Under the pieces are notes generated by a model that was not told where the DNA came from, searched no databases, and saw only the letters and a program-made list of their open reading frames with translations. This document shows, one piece after another, positions 43,255 to 52,067 of a stretch of DNA of 64,000 bases; positions within the stretch are counted from its first letter, which is position 1; every line of letters begins with the position of its first letter. Source of the stretch: Pseudobacter sp. (GTDB lineage: Bacteria; Bacteroidota; Bacteroidia; Chitinophagales; Chitinophagaceae); assembly GCA_017849455.1 (NCBI GenBank), contig JAFIGX010000019.1, positions 1-64,000 of the forward strand. Reading direction: 5' to 3'. A program made the translations under genes and the position numbers.

Positions 43255-43866
43255 TCAGTTCCTCCTGAAGCTGCAAAATGTAAATGACTGTACAGTATTG
43301 AAAGGCGTTCGATGAATTTCATCGATGCACCTGATCTTTTCAAATGAAGGTTGCAAGAGGCTTTCCAGCATCGCCTGGGAATATCTTTTCACCGGCAGGC
43401 CACTGCATTTCTCGGGGCCGTTCTCCCCAAAAGTTCCTATGATGAGGGAACCCTCATGGCGGACTGCGCTTTCCATCAACTGCGTATAATGTTGTATTTG
43501 ACCGGGCTGCGTTACAAAATGGAAAACGGCCCGGTCGTGCCAGCAATCATATTGACGGGAAGGAACAAATTCCAGGATGTTGCCCACTATCCATGTCACC
43601 TGGTTGGCCTTTTCGCCAAGTCTCTCACGGGCATTTTCAATGGCAGTTGCCGAAATATCCAGCACGGTAATATCAGTATACCCTTTTGCCAGCAGGGCAT
43701 CCGGTAAACGGCTGTCGCCCCCGCCCACATCTATGATGGCCGCGTCTTTGGCAAGAGGAAGCGCTTCTATGAATTCCATGGAAGTGGCAGGATAATCCTG
43801 GAACCAGCTTTTTTCATTATCGCTTTTATGGGTAAACACTTTATCCCAATGTGACTGATCATTCAT
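43255..43866 (-). CDS. SAM-dependent methyltransferase
   Basis: Class I methyltransferase of 203 residues. Motif I is AAIIDVGGGDSRLPDALLAKGY with acidic TVLDISATAIENAR, and DCWHDRAVFHFVT is the motif IV region. This pattern is close to thiopurine/tellurite-type and small cytosolic methyltransferases. It converges with the preceding methyltransferase gene (13 nt between stops). Substrate unknown. Confidence 0.87.
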   Translation of the reverse strand: MNDQSHWDKVFTHKSDNEKSWFQDYPATSMEFIEALPLAKDAAIIDVGGGDSRLPDALLAKGYTDITVLDISATAIENARERLGEKANQVTWIVGNILEFVPSRQYDCWHDRAVFHFVTQPGQIQHYTQLMESAVRHEGSLIIGTFGENGPEKCSGLPVKRYSQAMLESLLQPSFEKIRCIDEIHRTPFNTVQSFTFCSFRRN

Positions 43867-43903
43867 ACAATCGATATTTTCAGTGTGAATTTACATCTCT
43901 TTT

Positions 43904-43931
43904 CCTTTGTGCCTCCGTGTCTTTGTAGTAA
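43904..43931. repeat. Solitary arm of repeat family B at the TonB receptor start
   Basis: CCTTTGTGCCTCCGTGTCTT and the following TGTAGTAA resemble the inverted-repeat arm of the element at 46531-46745 (CCTTTGTGCCTTCGTGCCTT...). Only one arm is present. It is followed by a C/T-rich tract up to about 43980, just upstream of the probable GTG start of the receptor gene. Confidence 0.6.
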
Positions 43932-44007
43932 TCCCCTCTTACTCCTATTCTCTTATTTCTCTTTTTCCCCTTTTTCGCTTATTTTCGACCGCAATAAAAA
44001 ACAGCCG

Positions 44008-46491
44008 GTGAGAGCAGTCTTATCAATTCTTGTTTTCTTCATCGTTTTCTTTCCCCATACTGCTATTGCCCAGAAAAAACCGGCCTTCATTGCAGGCAGA
44101 GTAGTGGATGAAAATGAGAACCCGCTTTCGAGAGTATCCGTTATGGTGCTGGGCCGCCGTTCAGGTGTGGCCACTTCAGATTCCGGCACATTCCGGCTGC
44201 AGGTGCCGGCCGATAAGGCATTTGCGCTCGTATTCAGCTTCACCGGCTACAAGACCGAACAACGCAATTTCCTGCTGAATGAACAGGAAGAAGAATATAT
44301 CGTGGTGCGCATGGAAAGAGGTTCCCGCCAACTGGATACGGTAGTAGTAACTGACCAACGCCAGCGCCGGGAAGCCGGACTGATAGTAGTGAATCCCAAA
44401 CATGCCATCAATATCCCCTCTCCCACCGGCGGTATCGAAAGCCTGATCAAAGTTTTCGTAGGATCGAACAATGAGCTCACCTCCCAGTACTCCGTAAGAG
44501 GCGGTAACTATGACGAGAACCTGATCTACGTGAACGATTTTGAAGTGTTCCGCCCCTACCTGGTGAGGAGCGGACAACAGGAAGGTCTGAGCTTCATCAA
44601 TCCGGAACTGGCCAGGAATGTGAACTTTTATACAGGAGGCTTTCAGGCCAGGTATGGAGATAAGATGTCGTCCGTACTGGACATCCAATACAAAAAACCC
44701 AAAAGCTTCGGAGGCTCGGCGTATATAAGCCTTCTCGAACAGGGATTCCATCTCGAAGGCATCAGCAAGAACAACAAATTCACCTATCTCATCGGCCTGC
44801 GCAACCGCAGCAACCGCAACCTGCTCAGCAGCCAGGAAACCAAAGGCAACTATGTGCCTTCTTCTTCCGACCTCCAGGTACAACTCACCTATCAGCTCAA
44901 CAGCCGCAATTCATTCGAACTGCTGGGCAATGTGTCCCAAACCAAATTCACACTGGTGCCTGAGTACAGTCAGCTCACCTCTTCGGTGTTCTCGCCCTTT
45001 TACAGCGCCAACCTCGGACTGGATATATTTTTTGAAGGAAGGGAGGAAGACAGGTATCGTACCAATATGGTTGGACTGGCATTCATCCAGCAACCCCGGA
45101 AAAACCTCCGCCTCAAATGGATGGCGAGCCGGTTCGAGAACGATGAAAAAGAATCGATCGATATCATCGGCGCCTATTTATTCGGCGACCGTTCGTTCGA
45201 TAAAAGCAAGCCTGATTTCGGAAGCATCACCAATCCCCTGGGCGCAGGCGTGTTCCAGAATTACGCCCGCAACAAACTGAATATCGGTGTATGGAATATT
45301 TCGCATAAGGGTAGCCTCGATCATGGAAAACATTTTTTCCAGTGGGGACAAAGCGTGGAACGGCAATCCATCAACGACAAGCTCAATGAATGGGAACGCC
45401 AGGATTCAGCCGGCTATAACCTGCCCAATAGTCCGGGCATGATCAGGCTGAGCAGGGTGGTAAAATCGACAGCCGACCTCGATATCACCAGGCTCTCCGG
45501 TTATGTGCAGGATAATATCGTGTTCAACGATTCTACCGGTTTCACCCTGCAGGCCGGCCTTCGTTATAATTACAATACCCTCAACAAAGAATTCCTGCTC
45601 TCACCCCGGATCGGTTTCTCCTGGAAACCGGCGCATTGGGAAAAGGATATCATCTTTCGCGGAGCGGCAGGTCTCTATCAACAGCCTCCTTTCTACCGCG
45701 AGCTGAGAAGATATGACGGCACTGTGAATACGGATCTCAAAGCACAGAAGAGCTGGCAGGTAGTGGCCGGCATGGACTATAATTTCAGATCGGGCAACAG
45801 GCCGATGCGACTTACGGCAGAAGCCTACTATAAAGGTATGTGGGATGTGGTGCCGTATGATATCGACAATGTGCGACTTCGCTACTACGGAGAGAACAAT
45901 GCCAAAGCCTATGCCACCGGTTTGGAATTAAGGCTCTTCGGGGAACTGGTGAAAGATGCCGAAAGTTGGATCAGCCTGGGATTCATGCGCACGCGCGAAG
46001 ACCTGAAGAACGATACTTATTACGAATATAAGCTGGACGAGAACAACAAGCCGGTCGACAGCACGCTGAAGGAAGCAGGTTGGGTACGCCGTCCTTCAGA
46101 CAGATTGCTCACTTTCGGCATGTTCCTGCAGGATTATCTATCGACCAACAAGAACTTCAAGGTCTACCTCAACTTTTTGTACGGCAGTAACCTGCCCTAC
46201 AATATCCCCAACAGTATTAAATACCGTAATGCACTGAAGATAGAGCCCTATATGCGCATAGACATCGGGTTTAGTGCGCTCCTGCTCGATAGCGAAAAAA
46301 GCAATCGCCGAAGCCATAGCCCTTTCCGAAATTTCGAGAATATCTGGGCTACCCTCGAAGTATTCAACCTCATCGACCGCAGCAATACCATATCTTATAT
46401 GCTGATCAAGGACTTTTCCAACACGGTATTTGCCATGCCTAACCGCCTCACGCCAAGACTGCTCAATCTGAAGCTGGTGGCCAGGTTTTGA
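44008..46491 (+). CDS. TonB-dependent receptor with carboxypeptidase-regulatory domain
   Basis: Outer-membrane receptor of about 827 residues. I choose GTG at 44008 (MRAVLSILVFFIVFFPHTAIA-Q signal peptide). An ATG at 43885 would add 41 residues read from a repeat arm. An N-terminal CarboxypepD_reg-like domain (FIAGRVVDENENPLSRVSV) is followed by the plug (SQYSVRGGNYDENLIYVNDF) and a 22-strand barrel ending in the aromatic KLVARF. No SusD gene is adjacent, so the ligand may be a siderophore, metal or peptide; this is unknown. Confidence 0.9.
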   Translation: MRAVLSILVFFIVFFPHTAIAQKKPAFIAGRVVDENENPLSRVSVMVLGRRSGVATSDSGTFRLQVPADKAFALVFSFTGYKTEQRNFLLNEQEEEYIVVRMERGSRQLDTVVVTDQRQRREAGLIVVNPKHAINIPSPTGGIESLIKVFVGSNNELTSQYSVRGGNYDENLIYVNDFEVFRPYLVRSGQQEGLSFINPELARNVNFYTGGFQARYGDKMSSVLDIQYKKPKSFGGSAYISLLEQGFHLEGISKNNKFTYLIGLRNRSNRNLLSSQETKGNYVPSSSDLQVQLTYQLNSRNSFELLGNVSQTKFTLVPEYSQLTSSVFSPFYSANLGLDIFFEGREEDRYRTNMVGLAFIQQPRKNLRLKWMASRFENDEKESIDIIGAYLFGDRSFDKSKPDFGSITNPLGAGVFQNYARNKLNIGVWNISHKGSLDHGKHFFQWGQSVERQSINDKLNEWERQDSAGYNLPNSPGMIRLSRVVKSTADLDITRLSGYVQDNIVFNDSTGFTLQAGLRYNYNTLNKEFLLSPRIGFSWKPAHWEKDIIFRGAAGLYQQPPFYRELRRYDGTVNTDLKAQKSWQVVAGMDYNFRSGNRPMRLTAEAYYKGMWDVVPYDIDNVRLRYYGENNAKAYATGLELRLFGELVKDAESWISLGFMRTREDLKNDTYYEYKLDENNKPVDSTLKEAGWVRRPSDRLLTFGMFLQDYLSTNKNFKVYLNFLYGSNLPYNIPNSIKYRNALKIEPYMRIDIGFSALLLDSEKSNRRSHSPFRNFENIWATLEVFNLIDRSNTISYMLIKDFSNTVFAMPNRLTPRLLNLKLVARF

Positions 46492-46530
46492 GCGCTTATT
46501 TCATACCTACCCCAAAGACACCAACTATTA

Positions 46531-46745
46531 TTATTTACCACAAAGGCACGAAGGCACAAAGGAAAGGAGGTATTAGATTTGGTCAGCACTACCGGAGGTA
46601 GCTTCGTGCCTTGATAAGGATTGCAAATTATTGTAGTATCAGTCTCTCTATAAAGGCACAAAGGGCAAGCTAATGTATGGAAGGAATAATTGATCATTAG
46701 GCTACTTAATTCCTTTGTGCCTTCGTGCCTTTGTGGTAAATAAGA
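46531..46745. mobile_element. MITE-like element with perfect 33-bp terminal inverted repeats (family B)
   Basis: The arms 46531-46563 and 46713-46745 are perfect reverse complements over 33 bp (TTATTTACCACAAAGGCACG at the outer end). The 149-bp interior has degenerate copies of the arm (GCTTCGTGCCTTGAT, TAAAGGCACAAAGGGCAAG) and encodes no convincing protein. No target-site duplication is obvious. It lies 39 nt past the stop of the TonB receptor gene. Confidence 0.75.
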
Positions 46746-46977
46746 TTACCTCATTCCCAATTCCCACTCGTTTCCCAATTTGAGACTAATTTGCGAGAAC
46801 TGACACACTCATTCACCTGATTATCAAATATTTACAAAGTTGGCACCAGATTCGTAATCTATGGTGCAGAGGATAAGGTATGGTTAATGGCTCTGATAGC
46901 AGCACCAAGGCAAGTTTAATGATTATTGGAAAAGGGCTTTTTGGTTAGTGCATCCGTACTCTTGGGTGTCAAACAAT

Positions 46978-47016
46978 GAAACCGCTCCGGATTCTTTCGG
47001 GGCGGTTTCTTCTTTG
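46978..47016 (+). terminator. Hairpin with weak T tail
   Basis: GAAACCGCTCCGGA-TTCT-TTCGGGGCGGTTTC (46978-47009) pairs over 14 bp including two G-U pairs, followed by TTCTTTG. It could terminate plus-strand transcription that leaves the TonB receptor region, or be part of the decayed gene here. Confidence 0.4.
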
Positions 47017-47133
47017 ATCATGGTAAGCTCTTGTTTTTCCCAATTCCCAGGGTATTCCCAATGCGGGAAGGAAGTGAGGTAGAAATTTCTTTTAAATGGC
47101 TGGTTATCAGCAATAAACAATTCCGGCATCACG

Positions 47134-47418
47134 TTGGTATCGAAGGTAAACATGATTACAGAAGTATTGGTAAGACCAAATCCGTTTTCATCTTCGTTCA
47201 CCCTGGAGATCATGTGTGAACAAAGCAAGCATACGATCGCCCGGATCTTCAGCCCGGATGGACGCATTGCAAAGATGTTCAGTTGGTATCTCATCAAGGG
47301 AGCCAATATCACCACGGTCACAGATATGAAGTCAGTCAGCAACGGCAACTGCCGTCTCGATATTATCGACACCGAAGGTAACCTCCTGCATACAATGGAG
47401 ATTACTAAAACTGATTAG
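47134..47418 (+). pseudogene. Remnant of a type IX secretion sorting domain (type A CTD)
   Basis: The frame ending at TAG 47416-47418 encodes VLVRPNPFSSSFTLEI, then TIARIFSPDGRIAKMF and CRLDIIDTEGNLLHTMEI. This is the strand-turn-strand plan of type IX type A sorting domains, which close large secreted proteins. Upstream in the same frame an in-frame TAG (about 47083) interrupts an open stretch from 46921, and no signal peptide or passenger precedes it. A terminator follows 24 nt later. It is probably the 3' end of a lost secreted-protein gene; a genuine 94-residue protein is the less likely alternative. Confidence 0.45.
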
Positions 47419-47441
47419 GTTACAGTTGATCCCTACCCCTT

Positions 47442-47482
47442 ACGAAGGAAGCTGTTTTCGCGCAGCTTCCTTCCGTATTTTT
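47442..47482 (+). terminator. Terminator after the sorting-domain remnant
   Basis: ACGAAGGAAGCTG (47442-47454) pairs with CAGCTTCCTTCCGT (47463-47476, one bulge), followed by ATTTTTAAG. The hairpin with T run ends plus-strand transcription before the pdxJ promoter and supports a once-functional gene upstream. Confidence 0.7.
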
Positions 47483-47493
47483 AAGAATGGTGG

Positions 47494-47523
47494 TTTGCAT
47501 GAGAACAGGATTGAATAATTTTG
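47494..47523 (+). promoter_or_regulatory. pdxJ promoter abutting the start codon
   Basis: TTTG (47494-47497), an 18-bp spacer and TAATTTTG (47516-47523) match the Bacteroidota promoter fully. The ATG (47527) is only 3 nt beyond the -7 box, so the transcript should be leaderless. Confidence 0.7.
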
Positions 47524-47526
47524 AGC

Positions 47527-48243
47527 ATGACTACATTAAGCGTGAACATCAACAAATTCGCCACCCTTCGCAATAGCCGTGGCGGCAATAATCCCGATGT
47601 AACAAAGGCAGCAATCGACGCACAGCTCTTCGGGGCCGATGGAGTAACCGTACACCCAAGGCCCGATGAACGCCATATCCGTTATGATGACGTGCGGGCC
47701 ATCCGCAGGATCATCACCACTGAATTCAATATCGAAGGCAATTGCCGGGAGCAAAAATTCATCGACCTGGTGCTTGAAACAAAACCACACCAGGTAACGC
47801 TGGTGCCGGATGCAGAAGGACAGCTCACGTCCGATCATGGATGGGATACTATCAAATACAAAGACTACCTTCGGGAGATCATACCGGTCTTTCAAAAGGC
47901 AGGCATCCGCGTATCGATCTTTGTAGATCCTGTGATCGGGATGGTGGAAGGAGCGGCTGAGACCGGCACAGACAGGATCGAACTGTACACGGAAGGCTAT
48001 GCCAGCCATTTCCACAAGAACAAAGAGAGGGCGATTGCTCCCTATGCGGCAGCCGCCAAACGCGCCAATGAGCTGAAGCTCGGTATCAATGCCGGTCATG
48101 ACCTCGACCTGAACAATCTTGCCTTTTTCGCCAAACAGGTGCCCGGGTTGCTGGAAGTTTCCATCGGGCATGCCCTGGTCTGCGATGCACTGTACCTGGG
48201 TTATGAGAACACCGTACAGTTGTACAGGCGCCAGCTTGCCTGA
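47527..48243 (+). CDS. pdxJ: Pyridoxine 5'-phosphate synthase
   Basis: Condenses 1-deoxyxylulose-5-phosphate with 3-amino-2-oxopropyl phosphate to pyridoxine phosphate (DXP-dependent vitamin B6 route). The 238-residue TIM barrel from MTTLSVNINKFATLRNSRGG shows VTVHPRPDERHI, VTLVPDAEGQLTSDHGWD and AGHDLDLNNL. The ATG 47527 is preferred over an upstream TTG since it gives the family N-terminus. It stands alone between a terminator and a convergent ompA. Confidence 0.96.
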   Translation: MTTLSVNINKFATLRNSRGGNNPDVTKAAIDAQLFGADGVTVHPRPDERHIRYDDVRAIRRIITTEFNIEGNCREQKFIDLVLETKPHQVTLVPDAEGQLTSDHGWDTIKYKDYLREIIPVFQKAGIRVSIFVDPVIGMVEGAAETGTDRIELYTEGYASHFHKNKERAIAPYAAAAKRANELKLGINAGHDLDLNNLAFFAKQVPGLLEVSIGHALVCDALYLGYENTVQLYRRQLA

Positions 48244-48311
48244 GCCGGCTGTCTCATCGACTTGTCGGAAAGTTCAAGATAGTAATGACCGGATAAATAT
48301 CCCGACAAAAT

Positions 48312-48345
48312 AAAAAACCCCGGACCTTTCGATCCGGGGTTTATC
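48312..48345. terminator. Bidirectional terminator between pdxJ and the OmpA gene
   Basis: AAACCCCGGA (48315-48324) and TCCGGGGTTT (48333-48342) form a 10-bp stem with an 8-nt loop between two convergent genes, with A and T tracts on both sides. Confidence 0.88.
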
Positions 48346-48368
48346 ATTATTTCAACTTTTGACTGCTA

Positions 48369-49709
48369 TTAATAGTAATGCAGTTTCAGTTCAACGCGCC
48401 TGTTCTTGGTACGGCCTGCAGCAGTTTTGTTGTCGGCTATCGGCTGGTCTTGTCCGAAACCTGCTGATTTGAGCCGCTCGGTGCTGACACCTTTCTTCAC
48501 GAAGTAATCATACACAGCTTTAGCACGGTTCTCACTCAGTACCTGGTTCTTGTCGGCCTTGCCGGTATTGTCGGTATGGCCTTCGATATCCAGTTTGATG
48601 TTCGGATCTTCATTGAGCAATTTCACCACATCATCCAGTGATTTGTTCGATTTGGCGAGGAGCTTATAGCTGCCGGTAGCAAAGAAGATATTCTTGGCTG
48701 CCACGTCGATGCGTTTCTTCACTTCTTCTTTGATCTCGGGGCAACCGTGATTGGCCACAGTACCGGGCAGATCGGGGCATTTATCTTCTTCGTCATTCAC
48801 ACCATCCTTGTCGCGGTCAGGAATGGGGCAACCCTGATAGCGGGCAACACCTTTTTCATTCGGGCATTTGTCTTCTTCATCATTGATGCCATCGCCATCT
48901 GTATCGGGAATGGGACAACCCTGGTAACGGGCAACGCCTTTTTCATTCGGGCATTTATCATCCTTATCAGGAATACCATCGCCGTCCGTATCGGGGCAGC
49001 CGTTGAATTGGGCCAGACCTTTCACATCGGGGCAGGCGTCGAGGCTGTCTACGATGCCATCACCGTCCCTGTCGGGAGGAGGTTGAGGCAATGGCGGAGG
49101 AGGCAACAATTTCGGGGTGGTCTTTCTTTTTGCGATCACACCGGCCAGTCCGAGGCTATGATAAAAGTGATAGTTGACCTTATCGGTTACTGGTATCCGG
49201 TATTGTGAGTTCACGAGCAGGAAGGCTTCGTCGAACAGGTTTACCTGGATACCAACGCCTGCAGGGATGAAAGCGCCCCAGGTACCATTATAATAGGAGC
49301 CGCCGAGACCTGCCTGGAGATAGGGAGAAACGACATACTTGTTGGAGAACATCTTTCCCCTGATCGATACATCGCCTTCCAGGAGCAAGTGGTCGCGGCC
49401 GGTAGTGGAACCATCTTTGTAGAGATAGTCCAGGAAAGAGCCTCCCAGGGTGCTGGTGAAATCGAAAGTCCTGCTGAGCCCCTGGATATAGTTGATGGCC
49501 AGACCGGGAGACATGTCCTTGATCTTGCCGAACTGCTTGTTTCTCAGCACAGTGCTCAATGTGGTATTGCGTATGTTCTGTGCCGTTTTGAAATCGTTGA
49601 AAAAGAAGTGTACGCCCAGGGTAGGGTTTTGTATATAATCATCATCCTGCGCAAAGGCAATCGTGTGAAGGAATAAGAGCGTGAGTAGCTGAACTAGAAT
49701 TTTCTTCAT
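48369..49709 (-). CDS. OmpA-family protein with thrombospondin type 3 repeats
   Basis: Outer-membrane protein of 446 residues with a signal peptide (about 1-20). An N-terminal beta-barrel (about 21-200) is followed by a proline-rich hinge (LLPPPPLPQPPPDRDGDG) and calcium-binding TSP3 repeats (DTDGDGIPDKDDKCPNEKG, DTDGDGINDEEDKCPNEKG, DRDKDGVNDEEDKCPDLPG). The C-terminal OmpA domain (about 335-446; LDIEGHTDNTGKADKNQVLSEN, ERLKSAGFGQDQPIADN) binds peptidoglycan. The repeat unit KGVARYQGCPIPD is duplicated almost exactly. A -7 box TATTTTTG lies at 49739-49746. Confidence 0.93.
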   Translation of the reverse strand: MKKILVQLLTLLFLHTIAFAQDDDYIQNPTLGVHFFFNDFKTAQNIRNTTLSTVLRNKQFGKIKDMSPGLAINYIQGLSRTFDFTSTLGGSFLDYLYKDGSTTGRDHLLLEGDVSIRGKMFSNKYVVSPYLQAGLGGSYYNGTWGAFIPAGVGIQVNLFDEAFLLVNSQYRIPVTDKVNYHFYHSLGLAGVIAKRKTTPKLLPPPPLPQPPPDRDGDGIVDSLDACPDVKGLAQFNGCPDTDGDGIPDKDDKCPNEKGVARYQGCPIPDTDGDGINDEEDKCPNEKGVARYQGCPIPDRDKDGVNDEEDKCPDLPGTVANHGCPEIKEEVKKRIDVAAKNIFFATGSYKLLAKSNKSLDDVVKLLNEDPNIKLDIEGHTDNTGKADKNQVLSENRAKAVYDYFVKKGVSTERLKSAGFGQDQPIADNKTAAGRTKNRRVELKLHYY

Positions 49710-49856
49710 AACAAGAAAGTTTCGTTATCGTAATTGGGCAAAAATAAAAGGTACTTATTAAATGGGGAAATTATTTATTCAACCATGGTTGATAATTAAC
49801 CTGGAGATAATCTTGCTCCCATGTATATCCGTACAGCAATTCGCCTGCAACTTATC

Positions 49857-50294
49857 TTATTCGGGCCCGAAGAGCCCGACCTCCGGAGGCTTTTGCTTCC
49901 CCAGGAATTCCACTTTCACCCGGGTGAGCCCATGGCCGGTGTAGCCCAGCTTCTTCGCACCGGCGCGGCTCATATCGATCAACCGTTTGTTCGCATAATG
50001 CATACGGTCCGTGATCCGCACAATGACCGATCTTTTATTCCGGATATTGGTAACGCGCACCCAGCAGTTCAGCGGGAGCGTATTGCAGGCAGCCGTCATT
50101 TTACTTTGACTGAATATTTCACCATTGGCGGTTTCCCGGCCTTCGAATTTGTTGGAGTAGAAACTGGCGATACCGTACTGGACCCTGGCAACTTTCTTCT
50201 TTTTGTTGAAATGAACACTGTCTTCCACCGCCTGCGCCATACAGAAGGCTGGGGTTCCGGTGCATAAGACAACATACAGAGCCCATTTTTTCAT
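49857..50294 (-). CDS. RlpA-like septal ring lytic transglycosylase
   Basis: Exported double-psi beta-barrel protein of 145 residues with a signal peptide (about 1-21). GIASFYSNKFEGRETANGEIF, KMTAACNTLPLNCWVRVTN and IVRITDRMHYANKRLIDMSRAGAKKLGY are the RlpA signature, though the usual DRGPF is DRMHY. RlpA cleaves glycan strands lacking stem peptides. There is no SPOR domain and no lipobox Cys at the signal end. It lies 11 nt after the L,D-transpeptidase gene and probably belongs to the same operon for cell-wall work. Confidence 0.87.
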   Translation of the reverse strand: MKKWALYVVLCTGTPAFCMAQAVEDSVHFNKKKKVARVQYGIASFYSNKFEGRETANGEIFSQSKMTAACNTLPLNCWVRVTNIRNKRSVIVRITDRMHYANKRLIDMSRAGAKKLGYTGHGLTRVKVEFLGKQKPPEVGLFGPE

Positions 50295-50305
50295 AGATTG
50301 GATGT

Positions 50306-51994
50306 TTATTGGACCATCTTGTCGGCGAAATATCTTTCCTTCAGTATCTTGTCTTCCCCATAAATATCTTCATAAATTCTCAATTTTCCATTTTTTCCTT
50401 CGCAGGTGAAGTACCTGATGAAGATAGGGAGCCTCTGAAAGCCGGACACCACGTGTTTTTCCTGCCTCTTGATCCAGTTACGTAACGTGTCGGGATGGTG
50501 GCGTATTGTATCGTTGCGGACGAGGAAATCCGCCAGTTTCATGAATTCCTTCACGCGAACGCAACCGTGGCTCAGTGCACGATTGCCTCTCCCGAACAAT
50601 CCCCGGGCATTGGTATCGTGCAGGTATACGCTGTATTTGTTGGGGAAATTGAATTTGAGCACGCCCAGCGAGTTGTCGTCACCCTGGCGCTGCTTCAGCA
50701 GGTAAGGGAAATATTTTTTGCTCAGCCGGTTCCAGTCTACCAGGTGCGGATCGATAATACTGTCATTCTTATCCACCACCATCAGGTTTTCCTTGAGCAG
50801 GTAATCCACATTGCGCTGGATCTTCGGCAGCATTTCCTTGAAGATGATGCTGTAAGGCACCGTCCACTGCGGATAGGTGATGAAGTTAGTGACATTGGAA
50901 GTGAGCAGGGGCGTTCGGGTGCGTGGTTGTCCAACGATCACCCTCGATTCCAGTACCAGCGTATCGTCATTGTATACCCGCAGATTGAAAGAAGGTATGT
51001 TCACCCATGCATAGGTATGCGGCATCGTATCGGGCAGCAGTTTATAGCGATCGAGGGTAATGGCCACCCGCTTGAATTTTTCCCAGTCGGTATTATTGAG
51101 GCTGTTGACCGTGTTCTCATTGATCTTTCCGGTAGTTTTCAATCCCTTTACCTGCTGGTACTGGCTGATCGCGTGGCGCCAGGCCGCCGTATCCACGGGC
51201 TGTGTGGCCGATGGCAGGATATCTTCCTCGAACAGCCGCTTCTGGAGCGCAGCGTAGAAAGCAGCGGAATCTTTGAAGGGATAGTTGAGCCAGGTATAGC
51301 GTTTGAAAGCCTGGATGGAATCGAGGTACCATTTCAATCCTGTTTTCAGTGAATCGTATCCGGCGTTCACCGGTTCCAGTTGGTGCAGGGTGCCTGAAAC
51401 ATTTTTCGTTCGCTGCAACTGATCGAAGACCTGCAGGTAATAGTCATTCGTAAGGGCAGTATCACTGCTGAGAGAAACGCTGTCGGGTTTAAGCCTTCCC
51501 TGTTTGAGGTGATGGCTGATGAGCAGAAATGCATCGGTAAGCATGAGATCAGCCCGCGACCAGAGGGCCGCATTCTTCCTCGACACTGAATCCTGCTCTA
51601 TCTGTTTACGTATCCCGCTCAGTGCGCGGTAATGATAATCGGACGGGAAGAGACCATATTCTTTGGAGTGCTCGATAAAATTGAATAGCGCATTACCGGT
51701 ATTGAGCCAGGTTTCCTGTGCACACCATACAGGTTGATGCTCACGCTGCTGGTAGATCCTGTTCACCAGCGTATCTTCTGCCAGCAGAACAGTGTCGTTC
51801 AGCCGGCCTTTATTGTCGAGCATGAATGCAAGGGCCGTTTTGATATTGGCGCTCACGCGCACTTCGAAACGTTCCGGCTTTTCTACAATATCTTTTTCTT
51901 TGGGAGCGGGAGTAGTGTTGTCACTACAGGAGAAAATAAATAGACAAAACATTAAGAAACAAAATCCTGTGCCTGCATTCATATACTTATTCAT
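50306..51994 (-). CDS. YcbB-like L,D-transpeptidase (lipoprotein)
   Basis: Peptidoglycan cross-linking enzyme of 562 residues. A hydrophobic signal with lipobox FSCS (Cys23) suggests lipidation. A central peptidoglycan-binding-like region precedes the YkuD catalytic domain; the active-site motif is HGCVRV within GRGNRALSHGCVRVKEF. VIVGQPRTRTPLLTSNVTNFITYPQWTVPYSI is typical of the YcbB/LdtD family. The substrate is the mDAP-containing stem peptide. It lies upstream of rlpA on the minus strand. Confidence 0.92.
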   Translation of the reverse strand: MNKYMNAGTGFCFLMFCLFIFSCSDNTTPAPKEKDIVEKPERFEVRVSANIKTALAFMLDNKGRLNDTVLLAEDTLVNRIYQQREHQPVWCAQETWLNTGNALFNFIEHSKEYGLFPSDYHYRALSGIRKQIEQDSVSRKNAALWSRADLMLTDAFLLISHHLKQGRLKPDSVSLSSDTALTNDYYLQVFDQLQRTKNVSGTLHQLEPVNAGYDSLKTGLKWYLDSIQAFKRYTWLNYPFKDSAAFYAALQKRLFEEDILPSATQPVDTAAWRHAISQYQQVKGLKTTGKINENTVNSLNNTDWEKFKRVAITLDRYKLLPDTMPHTYAWVNIPSFNLRVYNDDTLVLESRVIVGQPRTRTPLLTSNVTNFITYPQWTVPYSIIFKEMLPKIQRNVDYLLKENLMVVDKNDSIIDPHLVDWNRLSKKYFPYLLKQRQGDDNSLGVLKFNFPNKYSVYLHDTNARGLFGRGNRALSHGCVRVKEFMKLADFLVRNDTIRHHPDTLRNWIKRQEKHVVSGFQRLPIFIRYFTCEGKNGKLRIYEDIYGEDKILKERYFADKMVQ

Positions 51995-52067
51995 GTATAT
52001 ATCTTGATTGATCAGAATAAAAGTTTTGTATCTTCAAGGAGATGAATTTAGGCATCAATCAGTTGCA

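Noticed and set aside
47031..47219. Second frame (plus strand) as upstream part of the sorting-domain protein
   Set aside because: It overlaps the sorting-domain frame out of phase and shows no domain; at most it reflects a frameshift in a decayed gene, which cannot be shown without a relative.
46923..47372. 149-codon open frame on the minus strand
   Set aside because: The plus strand of the same stretch encodes a recognisable type IX sorting-domain pattern followed by a terminator; the minus frame has no known pattern.
48797..49080. Repeat array or CRISPR-like structure
   Set aside because: The repetition is coding: it encodes thrombospondin type 3 calcium-binding repeats of the OmpA protein.
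52008..52067. Longer N-terminus of the VanX-like dipeptidase
   Set aside because: The added 20 residues are charged and would bury the signal peptide that begins at 52068.
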